This document shows, piece by piece, positions 1 to 6,527 of a DNA stretch of 53,048 nucleotides. Location of the stretch: the NCBI GenBank assembly GCA_016213245.1, contig JACRBC010000025.1:1-53048 (forward strand), given 5' to 3'. The notes beneath the pieces are model-generated. The model ran no database searches. It was not told where the DNA came from and saw nothing but the letters and a program-made list of their open reading frames with translations. Both the position numbers and the translations under genes were made by a program. The DNA is from Candidatus Solibacter usitatus. Its GTDB lineage: Bacteria; Acidobacteriota; Terriglobia; Bryobacterales; Bryobacteraceae. Positions within the stretch are counted from its first letter, which is position 1; each line of letters starts with the position of its first letter.

Positions 1-165
1 ACCTCGATCCTGACCATCGGGGGGAGCATCTACGATCCGGGCTTCCAGGGGCTGCTGGACGAGGTGCGAGTGTCGTCCATCGCGCGGACGCCGGATTGGA
101 TCGTCACCGAGTACCAGAATCAGAATGCGCCGGCTACGTTCTTTTCGGTAGGCGCTCAACAATAG
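1..165 (+). CDS. LamG/concanavalin-like domain protein, C-terminal fragment
   Basis: The frame is open from base 1 to TAG at 163-165, giving 54 visible residues; the start lies outside the window. The end reads LLDEVRVSSIARTPDWI followed by VTEYQNQNAP, a pattern typical of the last strands of LamG-like (laminin G/concanavalin A-fold) jelly-roll domains found in secreted bacterial proteins. Such domains usually bind carbohydrate or other ligands outside the cell. The rest of the protein cannot be seen, so its enzymatic or adhesive role is unknown. Confidence 0.7.
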   Translation, partial: TSILTIGGSIYDPGFQGLLDEVRVSSIARTPDWIVTEYQNQNAPATFFSVGAQQ

Positions 166-172
166 CCCGGCT

Positions 173-1024
173 TCAGACGCGGTAGCAGCCAAGGACCCGG
201 AGCATGTCAGCCAGTTCCTGCAAATGACCGAGGGCCCGCTGAACCCGCTGTTCCTCGACCGATCCCAGCAGATCGACGTAGAACAGGTACTCCCACGGCT
301 TGCCGCGAAGCGGCCGCGACTCTATCTTGGTCAGCGACAGGTCGCGTAGCGCAAATACACTGAGGGCCTTGAACAGCGAGCCTGCCTGGTTGCGCGTTGT
401 GAATACGAGCGAGGTCTTCCAGCCTTTCTTGCTGGTCTCGTCGAGTTTGATCGGCCGCTGGTTGCTCCGCCGCAAGAGAAAGAACCTGGTGAAGTTCTGA
501 CGGTCGTCCTCGATGGAGCGGCGCAGGATGCGGGCCCCGTATATGCCCGCTGAAACGGCCGAGGCGATGGCCGCTGAATCGGTCAAGCCTTGCTCCATCA
601 CCATCTTTACGCTCCCCGCCGTGTCGTAGAACGGCACGCGCTCCATGAGGGGATTCCCAGCCAGGAAACGCAAACACTGGTTGAGAGCCACAGGGTGCGA
701 GAATACACGGCGAATGGCCTTGTATCCAACGCCCGGCGGGGCGATCAAGTTGTGGACAATGCGAACGCTCGTCTCGGCGACAATGGTGTGGTCGAATTGC
801 AGCAGATGGTCGTAGTTCTCGTGAACGGAGCCGTGGAGAGTGTTCTCGATCGGAATGACAGCGGCGTCCGCCTTTCCGTCCTGAAGCGCCGCAAACACCT
901 CTTCAAAGCGCTGGCAGGGAAGGACCACACATTCCGGTCCGAGAAGTCGCAGCGCCGCCTCGTGGCTGAAGGCGCCGAGTTCTCCCTGGAAGGCAGCACG
1001 AAGTGGTCCGGTCTTGGAAGGCAT
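173..1024 (-). CDS. pheA: Prephenate dehydratase (PheA type, PDT + ACT domains)
   Basis: Converts prephenate to phenylpyruvate in phenylalanine synthesis, in the cytoplasm. From the ATG at 1024 the protein is 283 residues, the usual length for a monofunctional prephenate dehydratase. It opens with AAFQGELGAFSHEAA, the GxxGxFS-like substrate loop, then has VIPIENTLHGSVHENYD and a PDT core ending near residue 185, with TRFFLL matching the conserved TRF motif. A C-terminal ACT domain follows (KTSLVFTTRNQAGSLFKAL, IESRPLRGKPWEYLFYVD), the usual phenylalanine-sensing domain, so allosteric feedback is likely. The frame stays open to 1237, but those extra 71 residues lie over the divergent promoter region and look non-coding. 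The gene is divergent from the XRE regulator at 1245. Confidence 0.93.
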   Translation of the reverse strand: MPSKTGPLRAAFQGELGAFSHEAALRLLGPECVVLPCQRFEEVFAALQDGKADAAVIPIENTLHGSVHENYDHLLQFDHTIVAETSVRIVHNLIAPPGVGYKAIRRVFSHPVALNQCLRFLAGNPLMERVPFYDTAGSVKMVMEQGLTDSAAIASAVSAGIYGARILRRSIEDDRQNFTRFFLLRRSNQRPIKLDETSKKGWKTSLVFTTRNQAGSLFKALSVFALRDLSLTKIESRPLRGKPWEYLFYVDLLGSVEEQRVQRALGHLQELADMLRVLGCYRV

Positions 1025-1097
1025 GGGGGTAATGGTGTCTCGGTTGGTACTACGGTTTGCTCCGGCCCTTGCCGATTTCAACAACGTGACTTGAATC

Positions 1098-1115
1098 TGT
1101 TCCGATTTCGGAACA
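1098..1115. promoter_or_regulatory. 18-bp operator-like palindrome, site 1
   Basis: TGTTCCGATTTCGGAACA is a perfect inverted repeat (8-bp arms, TT centre) in the divergent gap between pheA and the XRE/S24-like regulator. With one mismatch the symmetry extends further outward. A 16-bp identical copy occurs at 2558-2573 and a shortened relative at 2620-2630, so it is probably a protein-binding site. The neighbouring XRE-family regulator is the natural candidate; that link is inference. Confidence 0.6.
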
Positions 1116-1244
1116 GAATCGAGAGAGCGGTCCCATCGAGCATCCCACCGAAGGCAGCAAGTTGCTTTCTTTGTTAGTCTTGCTGTTGGGGATGAGAAGC
1201 CCGGAGAAGGAATCGCCACATCCCGGAGTGCCACCAATCATATC

Positions 1245-2042
1245 ATGGATGAGCCAGGCCAGAGATTGAAACAGGCCAGAGAACGATTGGGCCTGCGCTA
1301 CCGGGACGTGGAAGAGCTGAGTTTGCAAATCGCTGAATGGAGGCGAAACGGCGAGTTCACTGTCCCTCTGAGCCGACTGGCGGATATCGAAAACCGAGGC
1401 GTCGTTCCGGCGCTCTACAAACTTTACTCCCTGTGCGCGATCTACCGTTTGGACCTGGCAGAGGTCATGCGGTGGTACGGCGTGGACCCAGGAGAGCTTG
1501 TCGCCGACTCTCGCGTGCTCGTCCCGGAGAAGACCCACCTCTATGGCTTTGGCCGGAAGGCGTTAGGACGAGTACATGCCGGCGCAGTGCAGATTCCGCT
1601 CTCACTTGACCCCGGACTGGACCTGAGCAAGACCACCTTCCTGAGCCGGTTCATCCAGAATTGGGGCATGTTGCCGCTGATGTTGGTGTCCAGCCTGGAC
1701 CCAAGCAACTATCAGTATGCCCATGTCGGGTTGGACGACTGGTTCATGTACCCGTTGATCGAGCCGGGAAGCCTGCTGCTGATCGATGAAAAGAAGACCC
1801 AAATCGCGGCCTCCGGATGGAAGACGGAGCATGACCGGCCGCTATACCTCCTGGAGCACCGCGCGGGCTGGCTCTGCTCGTGGTGCAGCATGGCGGGGGA
1901 AAAGCTGATCGCGCAACCACATCCGGCATCCGGCGAGGTCCCCATGGTCTTCGACAATCCGGCCGAGGTAGAAGTGATTGGCCGGGTGATCGGAATTGCT
2001 AGCCGGCGCGATCGGCCACACCGCCGCCGTATTCGTTCCTGA
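1245..2042 (+). CDS. XRE-family regulator with degenerate S24 (LexA/CI-like) domain
   Basis: 265 residues. The N-terminus (about residues 5-75) is an XRE-type helix-turn-helix: RLKQARERLGLRYRDVEEL, then a long third section with ENRGVVPALYKLYSLCAIY. The C-terminal half resembles the S24 fold of LexA/CI repressors (MYPLIEPGSLLLID, later VIGRVIGIA), but the expected serine of the GDSMxP motif is replaced in the DDWFMYP context, so autocleavage is not expected. It probably binds DNA and may sense a ligand or partner through the S24-like domain. Palindromic sites lie 130 bp upstream and in the promoters of the next two genes, fitting an autoregulated local regulator. Its 3' end overlaps the convergent gene at 1999 by 44 bp. 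Confidence 0.72.
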   Translation: MDEPGQRLKQARERLGLRYRDVEELSLQIAEWRRNGEFTVPLSRLADIENRGVVPALYKLYSLCAIYRLDLAEVMRWYGVDPGELVADSRVLVPEKTHLYGFGRKALGRVHAGAVQIPLSLDPGLDLSKTTFLSRFIQNWGMLPLMLVSSLDPSNYQYAHVGLDDWFMYPLIEPGSLLLIDEKKTQIAASGWKTEHDRPLYLLEHRAGWLCSWCSMAGEKLIAQPHPASGEVPMVFDNPAEVEVIGRVIGIASRRDRPHRRRIRS

Positions 2043-2454
2043 GCAGTTCGAGCAGCAACTCCAGGTCGCCAATGAACAGAGCCCGTTCAGGGTTTGTTGC
2101 TGAAGCAGGGATCACGTTCCGGTATGGCGTCAGCCGGATCCAGTTCTCCACCAGGGTTCGACGCGGAGTGGACTGCTCCGCCAGGTACAAGCTGAGGTCC
2201 GCCTTCTGCTGTTCCAGGTCCAGGTCCAGCCAGTCGAGGTAGACGCTCTCGTGGCTCGATCTCATCGCCTGGTCGGCTTCCGCCTCGCCGAATACCATCG
2301 ACAGCCCGTGGTGCATGTACCTGCCAGAGTCCGAATTGCGCAAGGCGGAGAGATAGACCAGCCGCCCATAGGTCGTCGGAATCTGGGAGAGGGTCCTTTC
2401 CCAGAGGTCCCTCGAGGGTCGCCGTGTGTCGACCACTTGTCTTTCTCTCTTCAC
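1999..2454 (-). CDS. Conserved hypothetical protein (151 aa)
   Basis: I do not recognise a named family. The protein is acidic and helical, with IPTTYGRLVYLSALRN, then a His/Glu-rich stretch (MHHGLSMVFGEAEAD, then RSSHESVYLDWLDLDLEQQ) and LSLYLAEQ. It has no signal peptide or membrane segment. The composition and the coherent amphipathic helices argue for a real gene rather than a shadow of the regulator, with which only 44 bp are shared tail-to-tail. Its upstream region carries palindrome site 2 about 105 bp before the ATG, so it may belong to the same regulon as the XRE/S24-like protein. The role is unknown. Confidence 0.65.
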   Translation of the reverse strand: MKRERQVVDTRRPSRDLWERTLSQIPTTYGRLVYLSALRNSDSGRYMHHGLSMVFGEAEADQAMRSSHESVYLDWLDLDLEQQKADLSLYLAEQSTPRRTLVENWIRLTPYRNVIPASATNPERALFIGDLELLLELLRNEYGGGVADRAG

Positions 2455-2557
2455 GTCGCTCCCTGCAACCTCTCATTATTGGGAAAACAGGCGGCAGAGT
2501 CAAACCGAACAGGGCACGCAAGCGAATCGGTCCAAAGTGCCATCGGCGCCCTGCTGT

Positions 2558-2573
2558 TGTTCCGATTTCGGAA
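2558..2573. promoter_or_regulatory. Operator-like palindrome, site 2
   Basis: TGTTCCGATTTCGGAA is identical over 16 bp to the core of site 1 at 1098-1113. It lies between the minus-strand hypothetical gene (start 2454) and the plus-strand small secreted peptide (start 2659), so it could serve both divergent promoters. Confidence 0.6.
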
Positions 2574-2619
2574 AATCTAAGGGGAATCGCTTGCGAGCGG
2601 CGATTTCGAGGGTACTCTC

Positions 2620-2630
2620 TGTTCGGAACA
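2620..2630. promoter_or_regulatory. Short related palindrome, site 3
   Basis: TGTTCGGAACA has the same outer half-sites (TGTTC/GAACA) as sites 1 and 2 but a shorter centre. It sits 28 bp before the ATG of the 49-residue peptide. It may be a weaker or spacing-variant operator; with 5-bp arms, chance is possible. Confidence 0.35.
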
Positions 2631-2658
2631 CCAATTCCACCTGAGAGGACCCAAACAA

Positions 2659-2808
2659 ATGACCAAGCGAATGCTGCTCGCCCTACTCCTCCTGCTGCCC
2701 GTCTTCAGCGCAGTGGGCCGAGTACAAATCGACCCAGTGCCGGGTTGTGCGCCCTGCCCACCTCCGCCCGAGCCTTCACCCGATGGGAGAATGCAGGCCC
2801 AGATCTAG
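2659..2808 (+). CDS. Small secreted peptide (49 aa)
   Basis: Starts MTKRMLLALLLLLPVFSAVG: two basic residues, a long leucine core and a small-residue cleavage region, a classic Sec signal peptide. The remaining mature part of about 30 residues is Pro/Cys-rich (GCAPCPPPPEPSP). A GAGAGGA-like ribosome-binding site (GAGAGGAC at 2643-2650) lies at the right distance before the ATG. No family is recognised. It follows palindrome sites 2 and 3, and a hairpin follows the stop at 2830-2863, so it looks like an independent short transcription unit. Its two cysteines could bind metal or form a disulfide; this is speculation. Confidence 0.55.
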   Translation: MTKRMLLALLLLLPVFSAVGRVQIDPVPGCAPCPPPPEPSPDGRMQAQI

Positions 2809-2829
2809 CAGGCTTCCGTGACCAGGCCC

Positions 2830-2863
2830 TTTGGGGCGGCCCGATCCGCCTGGCTGCCCCAAA
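2830..2863 (+). terminator. Hairpin after the small secreted peptide gene
   Basis: TTTGGGGC and GCCCCAAA form a perfect 8-bp stem around a 18-nt GC-rich loop, 22 bp after the stop codon. There is no clear T-run, so it may be a weak or Rho-assisted terminator. Confidence 0.35.
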
Positions 2864-2931
2864 TTAGCGCAATCGTGTGATGGAACTGTATGCAGGCGCA
2901 TCTGTTATCATCTTGGTGGTCTTGACCGTCA

Positions 2932-3738
2932 ATGACAGACGCTTCCGCCAAGGTGGTGGAGTATCTGGTAGGTCTGATCTGGGCCTCAGGTACTTTCTTC
3001 ACTGCTGCTCTCATCTCACGACTCTACGCCCTGGACCTGGAACCCCGCTATCGCGCGTTTGTCCTGGTGCTGACTGCACAACTCACGCGGTCCCTGCTGT
3101 TGCTCTGCATACGGCCGTTAACCAACGCCTATGCATGGGTGTACTTTGTCGGGGAGCCAGCCCTGTTTTCACTTTACGTTATGGTGACCCTGGAGATCTA
3201 CCAGCAGGTCTTTGAAAGCTATCAAGGGCTCTCCGTACTGGGTCGTCGCAGTCTCTGGACGGCGCTTGTATGCAGCCTGGCGGTGTCGGTGACCACCCAC
3301 CTGAGCGAGTTCGACCTCACCCACGAGCCCATCCAGATTCTACGCATCTTCCAAATGCTGGAAACCACCTTGTGTAGCGCTCTGCTTGTGTTCCTGGCTG
3401 TGGTGGCCGCCTTCCTCACGTGGTACCCGGCGCCTGTGAGGCGCAATCTCCTGGTCTACGCCTTCGGTTTTTCGCTGTTCTTCGCGACTCTGTCTGCCGG
3501 CATCTTTCTGAGGAATCTGGACCCCGTCAGGTACACGAAGCTTGCCGATCTGATGAGGTTGAGCGGGTCGACGTGCTGCCTCGTGGGATGGCTCGTGCTG
3601 TTCCGGAAGCGGTGGGAAGTGGTGCCTAAGGAGGGGATGGCGCTACATGGCGCCTGCGCCAGCAGGCTGCTGGCCCAACTGGAGGCGCTGAACAAGGCGC
3701 TGGAAGCAGGTCGAAAGCCGCCGCAATACACGGTTTGA
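2932..3738 (+). CDS. Multi-pass membrane protein of unknown function (268 aa)
   Basis: About seven hydrophobic segments can be traced, including VGLIWASGTFFTAALISRL, YVMVTLEIYQQV-flanked helices, TALVCSLAVSVTTHL, LCSALLVFLAVVAAFLTW and LLVYAFGFSLFFATLSAGIF, ending in a short basic cytoplasmic tail. The layout of roughly seven helices with no large soluble domain resembles small seven-helix sensor-type proteins that are common and uncharacterised in Acidobacteriota. No catalytic motif is visible. No strong ribosome-binding site precedes the ATG. It may be membrane sensory or structural; function unknown. Confidence 0.65.
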   Translation: MTDASAKVVEYLVGLIWASGTFFTAALISRLYALDLEPRYRAFVLVLTAQLTRSLLLLCIRPLTNAYAWVYFVGEPALFSLYVMVTLEIYQQVFESYQGLSVLGRRSLWTALVCSLAVSVTTHLSEFDLTHEPIQILRIFQMLETTLCSALLVFLAVVAAFLTWYPAPVRRNLLVYAFGFSLFFATLSAGIFLRNLDPVRYTKLADLMRLSGSTCCLVGWLVLFRKRWEVVPKEGMALHGACASRLLAQLEALNKALEAGRKPPQYTV

Positions 3739-3769
3739 CGTCGGCTGATAGTTTAATCTGCGCAAGCGA

Positions 3770-3798
3770 TTGCATCCGGGGAGTAATCGGGTTAGGAT
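3770..3798 (+). promoter_or_regulatory. Sigma-70-like promoter before the 172-aa membrane-anchored protein
   Basis: TTGCAT at 3770-3775 and TAGGAT at 3793-3798 are separated by 17 bp and lie about 25 bp upstream of the ATG at 3824. Both hexamers match the consensus at four positions. Confidence 0.4.
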
Positions 3799-3823
3799 GA
3801 AGTCAACTCGATAAAGAGATGCT

Positions 3824-4342
3824 ATGACTCCACTGGAATCGATGGCTCTGCTTTCCTTCGTGTTTCTGGGTCTTCTGGCCTGGATTTTCAGCCGCCTCGC
3901 GTTTGCCAGACGGGAGCAGATCGATCTGGAGGCGTGGTGGAGTTCCTATTCCCCGGATCGCTACCGGCCGATGCGCCGGATGATGAGCCGCAGGGACTTC
4001 GACTACCTCAGGTCCGAGCCGGGCTTCCGGCCCGAGATGTTGAAACGGTTGCGGCGGCAGCGCGCTGCCGCGTTTGCCGCGTATCTTCGAGCCATGCGCG
4101 CCGATTTTGCCAGGCTGCAAATGGTTGGCTGGGCCTTGGTCATGGCCGGCGGGGTCTCACCGGCGATTCGTGATGAGCTATTCCGCCAAAAGGTACTGTT
4201 CACGCGCAACTACTGCCAGGTCCAACTCGGATTGCTGGCCTACCGGCTCGGCATTGGCAGCGTGGACGCCTCCGGACTCGTCGAGGCCATGCGCGCTGCC
4301 TCGGCCTCGTTCCAGCCGCTGATGGCGCCGTCTGCGGCCTAA
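3824..4342 (+). CDS. Single-pass membrane-anchored protein of unknown function (172 aa)
   Basis: An N-terminal hydrophobic helix (ALLSFVFLGLLAWIFSRLAF, about residues 8-27) is followed by a basic, arginine-rich, helical soluble part (PMRRMMSRRDFDYLRSEPGF, KRLRRQRAAAFAAYLRAM). The topology suggests a short anchor with a cytoplasmic helical body. No known domain is recognised. It lies downstream of the 268-residue membrane protein with its own putative promoter. Confidence 0.6.
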   Translation: MTPLESMALLSFVFLGLLAWIFSRLAFARREQIDLEAWWSSYSPDRYRPMRRMMSRRDFDYLRSEPGFRPEMLKRLRRQRAAAFAAYLRAMRADFARLQMVGWALVMAGGVSPAIRDELFRQKVLFTRNYCQVQLGLLAYRLGIGSVDASGLVEAMRAASASFQPLMAPSAA

Positions 4343-4698
4343 GCGCTGAGCGCCGGAACGCCGCCCCCACTTCGAACGGTTCCGCGCGTGGCCCGGTCCG
4401 CTTGCTGAGCCTCGCCGCTCCTCCGCGCCGTGAGGCTGCCCCCTCAGTCGTATTGCGGCGTCTGGGTGTGTGATTTCCGCCGGTGCGGCCAAGCGTTGAG
4501 GTCGCACGGACATACGCCCAAGGCCCACGGTTCGTCCATCGGATCGCTCTGGATGAGGATGAGAGGCCGTTGCATTCTCCCCACTCTGACCTTTGTCCAC
4601 AGTCCTTTGCTGAACCCTGCGGCTGGCCGAGAGCGCGAACATCTTGTTGTCCGAACCTGACGGGATTGATCGACGGGTGTCCCCTGTACCCTTGGCCA
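4343..4698. other. 356-bp gap between convergent genes
   Basis: Neither strand has an open frame with convincing codon use or a start with a ribosome-binding site. A weak inverted repeat (AGCCTC/GAGGCT, about 4407-4436) could act in termination. I see nothing else of note. Confidence 0.5.
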
Positions 4699-5892
4699 TC
4701 AGCGCGCATTCAGGAAGGCGATCAGGTCGGCCATCTCAGCGCCGGAGAAGACCGGCCAGGGAATCCTGCGCTTCTCCATCTCGCCCCGCATTCTCGGCCC
4801 GTGCTGCCAGAGGGCGGCCGCCATCCGGTGAGCGGAGAACTGGCCTCGGTTCTCATGCAGGCTCAGCGCTCCGGAACCAGGCTGGTCGTGGCAGGAGCCG
4901 CACTTCTTGGCGGCAAAAACACCGCGCCCGCGAGCGGGTTTGCCCTTTTCTTCGAAGTAGCGCTGGGCGAATAGATACGCCATCAATTGGCTCATCTCGT
5001 TCTCCGAGAAAGTCGGAAAATCAAACTGGACGGCGGCGGCGCGCTGGCGCATCTGAGGGAGGTGGTTCCACATGCGGACGCCGAGCTCGGTGAAAGTCCG
5101 GGCCGCGCGAGCGACACCCACCAGGTCGATTTTGCCGGTCTCCGGCGCTCCCAAGGTATGGCAACGGCCGCAGCCGCGCTCCCGGAAGACCTTCTCTCCT
5201 GCCAGCGGATCATCGAAGACCAGAGACGGCCGCTCGTCGGGCCGCTGGGGCAGGTTTCGAACATACACCAACAGGTCCACCATCTCCTGCAAGGTGAAGG
5301 TTGGCCAGCGAATGCCCCTCTTTTCAATCTCGGCCATCATGGCGCCGGAGTGATTCCACATGTGCTCGCTCCAGCGGATTCGATTCGCGATGGCCGGCCA
5401 CCTGGAGACAGGCGGCCCGGGACGCTTTCCCTCTTCCGGCGTGAGTGCGTGGCAGATGCTGCATTTCTTGACTGAAAACAGCGCCTTGCCCCGGCCGGCG
5501 TCGCCAGGCAGGTCAAAGTACCGGATGGAGTAGAAGTAGGCGTAGAGGTCGGCGATCTCTGTCGGCCCCAGGGACAGCACCGGCAGATTCCTGGCGGACA
5601 TCGCGCGCCACATGGCGGGCCCGTGATTCCACATCGAAGCGGCCAGAGTGGCGGGGGTGAAGTCCCGTGTCGAGCGCCGGGAAAGATCCGGCGCTGTTCC
5701 GCCACCGGCGCCGCGGATCGAATGACACAGAGTGCAGCTCCGGCGCTCAATCGACTCGGCGCCTCGCCGTGCGTCCCCATACTGGGCAAGTAGCGGCGCA
5801 GCCAGCAGGCCAGCCCCGGCGGCGCGTCGAAGGAAAAAGCCCCAGCGGCGAACTGGTCGCAACCAGGCGCGTATGACGGTCCTCGCGAGCAT
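4699..5892 (-). CDS. Tetraheme c-type cytochrome with four tandem modules
   Basis: 397 residues from the ATG at 5892, chosen because GGGGAGG stands five bases before it; the frame is open to 6006 but the extra N-terminus is arginine-rich and implausible. A signal-like hydrophobic stretch (residues 18-36) leads to four heme-binding sites: CTLCH (53), CSICH (144), CGRCH (241) and CGSCH (331). Each is followed about 35 residues later by a W-N/Q-H motif: MWNHGPAMW, MWNHSGAMM, MWNHLPQM, LWQHGPRM. The protein is therefore a fourfold repeat of a module of roughly 90-100 residues, probably periplasmic. It is the last gene of the bc-complex operon, 197 bp after the monoheme gene, and likely carries electrons between that complex and the outer-membrane conduit. 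Whether the conserved His or Met of the repeat ligates heme cannot be decided from sequence. Confidence 0.85.
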   Translation of the reverse strand: MLARTVIRAWLRPVRRWGFFLRRAAGAGLLAAPLLAQYGDARRGAESIERRSCTLCHSIRGAGGGTAPDLSRRSTRDFTPATLAASMWNHGPAMWRAMSARNLPVLSLGPTEIADLYAYFYSIRYFDLPGDAGRGKALFSVKKCSICHALTPEEGKRPGPPVSRWPAIANRIRWSEHMWNHSGAMMAEIEKRGIRWPTFTLQEMVDLLVYVRNLPQRPDERPSLVFDDPLAGEKVFRERGCGRCHTLGAPETGKIDLVGVARAARTFTELGVRMWNHLPQMRQRAAAVQFDFPTFSENEMSQLMAYLFAQRYFEEKGKPARGRGVFAAKKCGSCHDQPGSGALSLHENRGQFSAHRMAAALWQHGPRMRGEMEKRRIPWPVFSGAEMADLIAFLNAR

Positions 5893-6089
5893 AGTGCCTC
5901 CCCGGCGCCGGCGGCGGCGCCCATCCAACCTGGCCCGTTGATAACCAGCCGGATCCGTTCGGATGACTGTGCGATCACCGGCCGGCACCCCCAGATGGCG
6001 GTTCATTTCCAGATAGCATCCCCAGCGCAGCCCGGCGCCCGCCGCGGCGACGTGCCGCCTCGATCAGCCAACTCCCTCTCTGGTCCTCC

Positions 6090-6527
6090 CTAGTGCTCCT
6101 CCGTACTTCGCAGCGTTCTGAGATATGCGACCAGGTAGCGGATCTGGCGTTCATTCAGCGTATGTCCCCAGGGCGGCATCAGGTTGGACTTTCCCCGTTC
6201 CCGCCCGCCCCGGGAGATGGCCTCGGCGAGCTGCTGGTCGGCGATGCTCAGCATCACCGCCTGATCGGTCAGGTCTCTCGGCTTGGGCCTGAGGTTGAAG
6301 GCATTGAACCCATCCCCTTCGCCCGATGCGCCATGACAGACCACGCAATAGTGTTCAAAGAGCTTCTTCCCGTTGGCCTGTTCGTAATTGAAAACCGCCT
6401 CCTGTTTGGGCGATTCAGCGCCAGCCGCCTGCGCCGCCCCCCATCGCGCCCCGATCCGTTCAAGCAGCCATGGCGCTGCAACCACCACGGACATCGAGAC
6501 AAGCAGAACCAAAGGACGCTTTCTCAT
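6090..6527 (-). CDS. Membrane-anchored monoheme cytochrome c
   Basis: 145 residues. An N-terminal hydrophobic anchor (PLVLLVSMSVVVAAPWLL) is followed by one class I cytochrome c domain with CVVCH (heme) and LMPPWG, whose Met is the likely sixth ligand, then the C-terminal helix RQIRYLVAYLRTL. The start overlaps the stop of the octaheme gene by 4 bp (ATGA), indicating translational coupling. It probably shuttles electrons from the bc-type complex in the periplasm. Confidence 0.9.
   Translation of the reverse strand: MRKRPLVLLVSMSVVVAAPWLLERIGARWGAAQAAGAESPKQEAVFNYEQANGKKLFEHYCVVCHGASGEGDGFNAFNLRPKPRDLTDQAVMLSIADQQLAEAISRGGRERGKSNLMPPWGHTLNERQIRYLVAYLRTLRSTEEH

Noticed and set aside
4178-4709. 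Two long overlapping minus-strand frames after the tetraheme gene
   Set aside because: Arg/Gly-rich composition of GC-frame shadows, no start signal, and they run antisense through the 172-residue membrane protein.
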